Notes under the pieces: model-generated
The model's database searches: none
Told to the model about the DNA's origin: nothing
The model's input: the letters and a program-made list of their open reading frames with translations, nothing else
In this document: positions 58,975 to 64,000 of the stretch, one piece after another
Layout: every line of letters begins with the position of its first letter
How positions within the stretch are numbered: position 1 is the stretch's first letter
Translations under genes and position numbers: made by a program
Source: Paraburkholderia sp. ZP32-5
Lineage (GTDB): Bacteria > Pseudomonadota > Gammaproteobacteria > Burkholderiales > Burkholderiaceae
Assembly: GCF_021390495.1 (NCBI RefSeq)
Contig: NZ_JAJEJP010000002.1
Location: forward strand, 2,480,001-2,544,000
Length of the DNA: 64,000 nt
Direction of reading: 5' to 3'

Positions 58975-59802
58975 ATGGCAACGATCGATTCACCCGTGAT
59001 GCAAGATGTATCCGCGAAAATCCGGCTCAGGAATCTGACGAAGTCGTTCGAGACAGCGGGCGGCACGGTCACCGCGCTCGACAATGTTTCGCTCGATATC
59101 TCGGCCGGCAAATTCTTCATGATCGTCGGGCCGTCCGGCTGCGGCAAAACCACGCTGCTGCGTATCCTCGCGAATCTCGAGACCCCTACCAGCGGAACGG
59201 TCGAAATCACGTCGCCCGCGCAGAATCGGCCGAGCAATTCGATGGTCTTTCAGGGCGATTCGCTGCTTCCGTGGATGACGGTGTTCGACAATGCCGCTTA
59301 TGGATTGACGCTTCGCGGTGTACCGAAAGCGCGAATTCGCGAAACCGTCGACTACTACCTCGATCGCACCGGCCTCACGCGTTTTGCGAAGGCCTATCCT
59401 CATCAGTTGTCGGGCGGTATGCGGCAACGCGTTTCTATCGTCCGTGCGTTTGCGAACGATCCCGACATCCTGTTGATGGACGAACCATTCTCGGCGCTCG
59501 ATGAACAGAACAAGCTTCTGTTGCAGGAAGAGTTGCTGCGCATTTGGGACGAAACACGCAAAACGGTGTTGTTCATCACACACAGTGTGGACGAAGCAGC
59601 GACGCTAGGCGATCACATCATGATCATGACCGCGCAGCCCGGCCGCGTCAAACGCATCATCGATGTTCCGTTCCAGCGCCCACGCTCGGTGCTCGAACTG
59701 CGCGCACAGCCGGAATACGGCGAATTTGTTTATTCCATCTGGGGCGAATTGCGCGAGGAAGTCGAGCGCGTGCGTTCCCGCGACCTCGGTGAGAAAGCAT
59801 GA
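58975..59802 (+). CDS. ABC transporter ATPase (SsuB/TauB type)
   Basis: A 275-residue ATPase. Walker A GPSGCGKTT (about 48-56), signature LSGGMRQRVSIVRAF, Walker B ILLMDEPFSALD and switch His FITHSVDEA are all present. It lies 14 bases after the binding-protein gene and overlaps the permease start by four bases. Confidence 0.92.
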   Translation: MATIDSPVMQDVSAKIRLRNLTKSFETAGGTVTALDNVSLDISAGKFFMIVGPSGCGKTTLLRILANLETPTSGTVEITSPAQNRPSNSMVFQGDSLLPWMTVFDNAAYGLTLRGVPKARIRETVDYYLDRTGLTRFAKAYPHQLSGGMRQRVSIVRAFANDPDILLMDEPFSALDEQNKLLLQEELLRIWDETRKTVLFITHSVDEAATLGDHIMIMTAQPGRVKRIIDVPFQRPRSVLELRAQPEYGEFVYSIWGELREEVERVRSRDLGEKA

Positions 59803-60590
59803 GTACCATCAGCGCAACACCGTCAAGAAGACGAAAGATAGGCAAAGGACAACGCGATCGGCTGATCAGTATCGCGTCACCCATTCTGTTACTGCTGCTC
59901 TGGCAGGCGGCGGCGCAAATGGGCCTCATCGACATACGCTTCTTTCCCGCACCTACGCATATTTTCAGCACCTTTATCGCGCTCGTCGAGGACGGCTCGC
60001 TGTGGGACAACACGTCGGCAACGCTGTTGCGTCTGTTGTGGGGCGGCTTGATCGGCGGCATTCCTGCCCTGCTGCTGGGCGTTGCAACGGGTCTTTCCAA
60101 GCCGCTGCGCGCCGTATTCGAGCCGCTGATTGCCGCGACCTATCCGGTTCCGAAGAGCGCCATTTTTCCGCTGCTGATGCTGATTTGCGGCCTCGGCGAA
60201 GCGTCGAAAATCGCGATGGTCGCTATCGGCGTCTTTTATCCGATGCTGATCAATACGACGACGGGTGTGCTCGAAATCAACAAGATCTATCTGGAGGTGG
60301 GCCGCAATTTCCGTGCGAACCCATGGCAGGTATTTCGCACGATCGCACTGCCCGGTGCCGTGCCGCACATCATGAGCGGCATCAAGCTCGGTTTCGGCTT
60401 GGGTCTGATGCTGATCGCCATCGCCGAAATGATCGGCTCGAAGAGCGGTCTGGGCTACATGATCTGGAATGCGTGGGAATTGCTGTCGGTCGAACAGATG
60501 TATGTCGGCCTGATCGTTATTGCCGTGCTTGGCTACGGCATTTCCCTGCTGCTGAATGAAATTGAACGCAAGCTGATTCCGTGGAAGTGA
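59799..60590 (+). CDS. ABC transporter permease
   Basis: A 263-residue permease of the SsuC/TauC type with about six helices. The coupling loop is EINKIYLEVGRNFRANPWQV then IALPGAVPHIMSGIKLGFGL. The ATG overlaps the ATPase stop. Only one permease gene is present here, unlike module C, so the channel is a homodimer. Confidence 0.9.
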   Translation: MSTISATPSRRRKIGKGQRDRLISIASPILLLLLWQAAAQMGLIDIRFFPAPTHIFSTFIALVEDGSLWDNTSATLLRLLWGGLIGGIPALLLGVATGLSKPLRAVFEPLIAATYPVPKSAIFPLLMLICGLGEASKIAMVAIGVFYPMLINTTTGVLEINKIYLEVGRNFRANPWQVFRTIALPGAVPHIMSGIKLGFGLGLMLIAIAEMIGSKSGLGYMIWNAWELLSVEQMYVGLIVIAVLGYGISLLLNEIERKLIPWK

Positions 60591-60592
60591 AC

Positions 60593-61276
60593 ATGATGAG
60601 TGGCTACATCCAACAGAAACAAATGCTCGTTGATGCAATCCTGATGCTCGAACGCGCGGAGGTGATCGACTTCAACGGTCACTTTAGCTGGCGTGTACCC
60701 GGTCGGGATCAGATGTTGATCAATTCAGGGGCCTCGGTGCGCAGCGCGCTTACCGCGGACGACATCGTAACGATCGACTTCGACGGCAACCTGATTGAAG
60801 GCGACGCAGTCCCGCCGATGGAATTCCATATCCACTCGGAAATCTATCGAAAGCGTGCCGACGTCAATTCGGTCGTGCATACGCACCCTACCTGGTCCAC
60901 GCTGTTCAGTATGACCGGAAATGTCGTGCAACCCGTGATCATGCAGGCGTCGGTACTCGGTGAGATCCAGCAGTTCCCTAAAACGGCCTCGATCAACAAA
61001 AAGCCGCTCGGTGAAGAGCTCGCGGAATGTCTCGGCAGGCACCGCGTCGCAATGCTCAAATCGCACGGCGCAGTGATCGCGGCCGAAGGCATTCTGGAGA
61101 CGTTCGTGCTCGCGTTTTATCTCGAGGAGAACGCGCATCGTCAGTATCTCGCGCAGCAGATCGGTGAACCGATGGTGCTGTCGCCTGAACAGGTCGAGAC
61201 GATCAGTCGCAATCTGTGGAAGCCCAATCTGCTGCAAAAGGTGTGGGACTATCACGCCGGCAAGCTTCGCGCCTAA
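60593..61276 (+). CDS. Class II aldolase-family decarboxylase candidate
   Basis: A 227-residue member of the class II aldolase/adducin family. Zinc ligands are H96 and H98 (VHTHP) and H158 (KSHGA), with Glu77 in PMEFHIHSEIY as the likely catalytic acid. 3,4-dihydroxyphthalate decarboxylase belongs to this family, so in a phthalate-type cluster this enzyme could decarboxylate the dihydroxylated product. It lies 2 bases after the permease gene; a GTG at 60581 would overlap it. The operon also has a Pht5-like protein, so there are two decarboxylase candidates. Confidence 0.85.
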   Translation: MMSGYIQQKQMLVDAILMLERAEVIDFNGHFSWRVPGRDQMLINSGASVRSALTADDIVTIDFDGNLIEGDAVPPMEFHIHSEIYRKRADVNSVVHTHPTWSTLFSMTGNVVQPVIMQASVLGEIQQFPKTASINKKPLGEELAECLGRHRVAMLKSHGAVIAAEGILETFVLAFYLEENAHRQYLAQQIGEPMVLSPEQVETISRNLWKPNLLQKVWDYHAGKLRA

Positions 61277-61294
61277 CGGAATACAGCGTCAAAC

Positions 61295-62230
61295 ATGCAT
61301 CACGAACGTATTCCAATCTATGTGATGACCGGGTTTCTCGGTAGCGGCAAGTCGACGCTGCTGGCACGCTGGATGAAGGAGACGCCGTTTTCCAATGCGG
61401 CGCTTATCGTCAATGAAATTGGTGAAGTTGGCCTCGATCACGCGACGCTTGGATTTGCGGGCGATACATCGACGCTGCTCGCGGACGCCTGTGTATGCTG
61501 CAACGGCCTGCCGGCGCTGAACGAAGCACTCGAAACGCTATTCTGGGCACGCCTGCATCGCAGCATCCCGCGTTTCGGCATGGTTGTGATCGAAACGACC
61601 GGGCTTGCCGATCCGGGTCCGCTTGTCGCGTCACTGAGTCTGAATTCGCTCGTGAAAGAGCGCTATTGCATCGCCGGTACGTTCACGACGATTGCCGCAC
61701 ATCATGCGGCCAATACGCTCGCACGCTTTGATGAAGCACGCGCGCAGCTGCAAGGCGCGGATGTGGTGGTCCTGACACATACGGATATTACGGCGCCATC
61801 GGAAGTCGATGCGGCGGAGTCGCTGATAGGAAAGTACTACGCGGGTTCGCACATCCTCCGCTCGGCGAACGGCAATCTCTGGCTACGCGAAGCACTGACG
61901 CAGCTTTCGCGACCCGTGCAGCGTGCTGAACGCGAGCCCATTCCTGACAAACCCCTTTCGCGATTGACTCGTAGTCACGGGGCTGTCACGCGTTTCATCG
62001 AATTGGACGACGTGCCGGATAGCAGCGCACTGTGCGCGCGTCTACACGAAATTACATCGCAGTACGGCGAGTCGCTTTTGCGGTTAAAGGGTTGCGTTCA
62101 CCTGAAAAATGGACGTTCACCCGTCATCGTGCAATTCGTACTGGGCGACAGGTTCGCGCAGATTACCGAGGCGACATCGAACATGGCCGGCGTGAAAAGC
62201 GGGCTGACATTGATCGTGAAGAGAAACTAG
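61295..62230 (+). CDS. G3E-family GTPase (CobW/P47K), metallochaperone
   Basis: A 311-residue G3E GTPase. The P-loop is GFLGSGKST (13-21), the metal-binding CVCC motif is at residues 66-69, and the switch region is VVIETTGLADPGP. The C-terminal domain has the CobW fold. Members load metals such as zinc, cobalt or nickel into target enzymes. It follows the zinc-dependent class II aldolase gene by 18 bases, suggesting that this enzyme is the client. No Zur-type control is visible, so expression probably follows the operon. Confidence 0.87.
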   Translation: MHHERIPIYVMTGFLGSGKSTLLARWMKETPFSNAALIVNEIGEVGLDHATLGFAGDTSTLLADACVCCNGLPALNEALETLFWARLHRSIPRFGMVVIETTGLADPGPLVASLSLNSLVKERYCIAGTFTTIAAHHAANTLARFDEARAQLQGADVVVLTHTDITAPSEVDAAESLIGKYYAGSHILRSANGNLWLREALTQLSRPVQRAEREPIPDKPLSRLTRSHGAVTRFIELDDVPDSSALCARLHEITSQYGESLLRLKGCVHLKNGRSPVIVQFVLGDRFAQITEATSNMAGVKSGLTLIVKRN

Positions 62231-62277
62231 AGGTTAGGTTGTGGACTAACAAGCTACCGAACGTAGTGGGAAAAATG

Positions 62278-62310
62278 TGCGCCGGGCGTTTCCTGAATAC
62301 GCCCGGCGCA
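62278..62310. terminator. Bidirectional terminator between convergent genes
   Basis: A perfect 12-bp stem, TGCGCCGGGCGT (62278-62289) and ACGCCCGGCGCA (62299-62310), with a 9-base loop. It is followed by tattttt on the plus strand and by the complement of aaaaat on the minus strand. It ends the ABC-aldolase-GTPase operon and the convergent ferredoxin gene. Confidence 0.9.
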
Positions 62311-62316
62311 TATTTT

Positions 62317-62643
62317 TCATTCGCCGTCCGTTTCGATGACAACTACGCCATCTTCAACGTGCGTCCTGTACGTCCGGAGCGGAATCATGCACGGCGGCGC
62401 GACCACCTCGCCGGTCTTGATATTGAACGAGCCATTGTGGAAATCGCATTCCACCGTGTCGCCATCGATATAGCCTTCCGACAGCGAACCCGGACCATGC
62501 GTACAGGTGTCGTCCGTTACGAAATACTCGCCCTGGATGTTGAAGACGGCGAGCGTCAGGCCGTTCTTTTCGACCTTGATCGCTTTACCTTCAGCGACAT
62601 CTCCTGCGTGGCACAGGTGGGCAAATGCACAAGCGTGACTCAT
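62317..62643 (-). CDS. Rieske-type [2Fe-2S] ferredoxin
   Basis: A 108-residue Rieske ferredoxin with cluster ligands C47/H49 (CTHG) and C66/H69 (CDFHNG). The ATG at 62643 has AAGGAGA about six bases upstream, which decides against the longer upstream frame. It is divergent from the Pht3-like oxygenase gene at 62796 and probably serves that oxygenase with the reductase at 55739. Confidence 0.9.
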   Translation of the reverse strand: MSHACAFAHLCHAGDVAEGKAIKVEKNGLTLAVFNIQGEYFVTDDTCTHGPGSLSEGYIDGDTVECDFHNGSFNIKTGEVVAPPCMIPLRTYRTHVEDGVVVIETDGE

Positions 62644-62708
62644 CGGGAATCTCCTTCGTTGACATGTTGTGGGCCCAATGATAACTTTGTTCTTACTCAT
62701 TGAACAGC

Positions 62709-62725
62709 GTTCCTTATATCGGAAC
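62709..62725. promoter_or_regulatory. IclR-type operator between ferredoxin and oxygenase genes
   Basis: GTTCC-TTATATC-GGAAC, an inverted repeat with a 7-base spacer, lies midway between the divergent genes at 62643 and 62796. It is the same class as 57800-57816 and suggests one regulator (the 56793 gene) controls the whole module. Confidence 0.68.
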
Positions 62726-62795
62726 AAAAACAAGTAGATTGAAAACCGCACCGAACGGCATCGCGCAACAACAGCAACCCTGAGGCACACATACC

Positions 62796-64000
62796 ATGTT
62801 GAGAAAAGAACAAAACGATCTCGTTACCCAAACCGGTCCCGGCACGCCGATGGGCGAACTGTTTCGTCGTTACTGGCTCCCGGCGCTTCTGTCGGAGGAG
62901 CTTGCGGAGCCTGGTGGCGAACCGGTTCGTCTGCAACTGCTGTCGGAACGCATGCTTGCGTTCCGCGACTCGGAAGGCAAGCTGGGCCTGATCGACGAAT
63001 TCTGCGCACACCGTGGCGTGTCGTTGTGGTTCGGCCGCAATGAAGAAGGCGGTATTCGCTGCCCGTATCACGGCTGGAAATACGACGTGACCGGCCAGTG
63101 CGTCGACGTACCGTCCGAAGCAAAGGAAAGCGGCTACGCGGAAAGAATCAAGCTGAAGTCGTATCCACTCGTCGAGCAGGGCGGCGTCATCTGGGTGTAC
63201 ATGGGACCGGCCGACCAGACGCCGCCACTGCCGGCGTGGGAATTCTCGACCGTGCCCGCAAGCCAGTCGTTCATGAGCAAACGGATTCAGGAATGCAACT
63301 GGCTGCAGGCACTCGAGGGCGGCATCGATTCGAGCCACGTTTCGTTCCTGCACAGCGGCAGCCTCAACTCGGATCCGCTGTTCAAGGGCGCGAAGGGCAA
63401 CCAGTACAACCTGAACGATCTGGCTCCCGTGTTCGAAGTCGTCGAAGCGTCGGGCGGTCTGGCGATCGGCGTGCGCCGTAATGCGGAGGACGATCAATAT
63501 TACTGGCGTATTACGCCGTGGGTCATGCCCTGCTTCACGATGGTTCCGCCGCGCGGAGATCACCCGATACACGGCCACTTCTGGGTACCGATCGATGACC
63601 ACAACTGCTGGGCGTGGAGCTTCGACTACCATCCGACGCGCGATCTGACCGAACACGAAGTGCAGGCGATGAACGACGGCAAGGGCATCCACGTGCGCTA
63701 CGTGCCGGGCAGCAACTACGTTCCCGAGCAAAACAAGACGAACAACTATCTGATGGACCGTGCCGCGCAGAAGGCAGGCATCACGTACAGCGGTATCGAC
63801 GGCATCGCGATGCAGGACGCCTCGCTTCAGGAAAGCATGGGGCCGATCCAGGATCGTACGAGAGAGAACCTGGTGGGCACCGACAACGGCATCATCATGA
63901 TGCGCAGCCGGATCATGAAGTCCGCGCGTGCACTCGCCGAAAACGGCACGCTGCCGCCGGGGCGCGATCCGGAGTCGCAGAAGGTTCGTTCGGTCGCGAT
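62796..64000 (+). CDS. Rieske oxygenase alpha subunit, Pht3-like (partial)
   Basis: An open frame of 401 codons running off the right edge without a stop. The N-terminus MLRKEQNDLVTQTGPGTPMG is characteristic of phthalate 4,5-dioxygenase oxygenase (Pht3/OphA2-type) proteins. Rieske ligands are C70/H72 (CAHRG) and C89/H92 (CPYHGW). The mononuclear-iron region is QALEGGIDSSHVSFLH (D178, H181, H186). The ATG has no strong Shine-Dalgarno. The gene opens module F's oxygenase side and should add O2 to an aromatic dicarboxylate or similar. I translated the visible part by eye and saw no stop codon. Confidence 0.9.
   Translation, partial: MLRKEQNDLVTQTGPGTPMGELFRRYWLPALLSEELAEPGGEPVRLQLLSERMLAFRDSEGKLGLIDEFCAHRGVSLWFGRNEEGGIRCPYHGWKYDVTGQCVDVPSEAKESGYAERIKLKSYPLVEQGGVIWVYMGPADQTPPLPAWEFSTVPASQSFMSKRIQECNWLQALEGGIDSSHVSFLHSGSLNSDPLFKGAKGNQYNLNDLAPVFEVVEASGGLAIGVRRNAEDDQYYWRITPWVMPCFTMVPPRGDHPIHGHFWVPIDDHNCWAWSFDYHPTRDLTEHEVQAMNDGKGIHVRYVPGSNYVPEQNKTNNYLMDRAAQKAGITYSGIDGIAMQDASLQESMGPIQDRTRENLVGTDNGIIMMRSRIMKSARALAENGTLPPGRDPESQKVRSVA

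Noticed and set aside
1..64000. Insertion sequences, integrases, tRNA genes or CRISPR
   Set aside because: No transposase or integrase frame, no tRNA-like cloverleaf and no regular repeat-spacer array was seen.

Overview
The window reads as a catabolic region of a Burkholderia-type betaproteobacterium (Burkholderia, Paraburkholderia or Caballeronia). The evidence is high G+C coding DNA, four OmpC-like porins with the characteristic 'QSSVTLYG' mature N-terminus, tripartite tricarboxylate (TTT) and AAHS/ACS-type MFS uptake systems, many IclR regulators and a DUF3331 protein. I see no rRNA, tRNA, CRISPR array, transposase or replication origin.

The region is a string of self-contained aromatic or organic-acid degradation modules, most with their own regulator, uptake system, porin and oxidative enzymes. 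Module A (57-7439, minus strand) is a tight ten-gene operon: Rieske oxygenase alpha, a small helical protein, two cupins, ferredoxin reductase, SnoaL/beta-like protein, a PyrK/PyrD-like flavoprotein pair, Rieske ferredoxin and an asparaginase-fold amidohydrolase. A consensus -35 promoter lies in front of it and a tetR gene with its own terminator upstream. Its neighbours (8349-13761) are MmgE/PrpD, an iron-ADH/maleylacetate-reductase-like protein, an MFS importer and a porin. No described pathway that I know combines these genes.

From 13758 to 18197 there are housekeeping or stress-type genes: an MFS remnant, an Hsp31/PfpI-like protein, a LysR regulator, a small conserved protein and a CRP-domain/thioredoxin-reductase fusion. 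Module B (18261-25693) is a terephthalate operon: IclR-type tphR divergent from tphA2-tphA3-tphB-tphA1, followed by an MFS importer and a porin. A small scarred region (25784-27077) holds a DUF3331 gene, a broken cupin copy and an intact periplasmic cupin gene.

Module C (27267-35929) has an MFS transporter, a class II aldolase-type enzyme, a two-permease ABC importer, an IclR regulator and a porin, with matching GTTCC...GGAAC operators. Module D (36190-39311) is a two-component phthalate-dioxygenase-like Rieske oxygenase with an IclR regulator and a VanB-type reductase. Module E (39380-49461, minus) is a ten-gene operon: TTT transporter, split ThDP-dependent decarboxylase, three-subunit molybdenum hydroxylase, CoxG-like protein and IclR regulator, with a divergent porin. 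It suggests uptake of a carboxylate, 2-oxo-acid decarboxylation to an aldehyde, and aldehyde oxidation.

From 51112 to 54651 come a LysR regulator, a bacteriohemerythrin and a DHA2-type efflux pump. Module F (54717-64000, cut by the right edge) has a Pht5-like protein, an oxygenase reductase, an IclR regulator, an ABC importer, a class II aldolase-type decarboxylase candidate, a G3E GTPase, a Rieske ferredoxin and a Pht3-like Rieske oxygenase alpha. This looks like a phthalate-type dioxygenation/decarboxylation pathway. Modules B, D and F probably converge on dihydroxybenzoates such as protocatechuate, but the ring-cleavage genes are not in this window.
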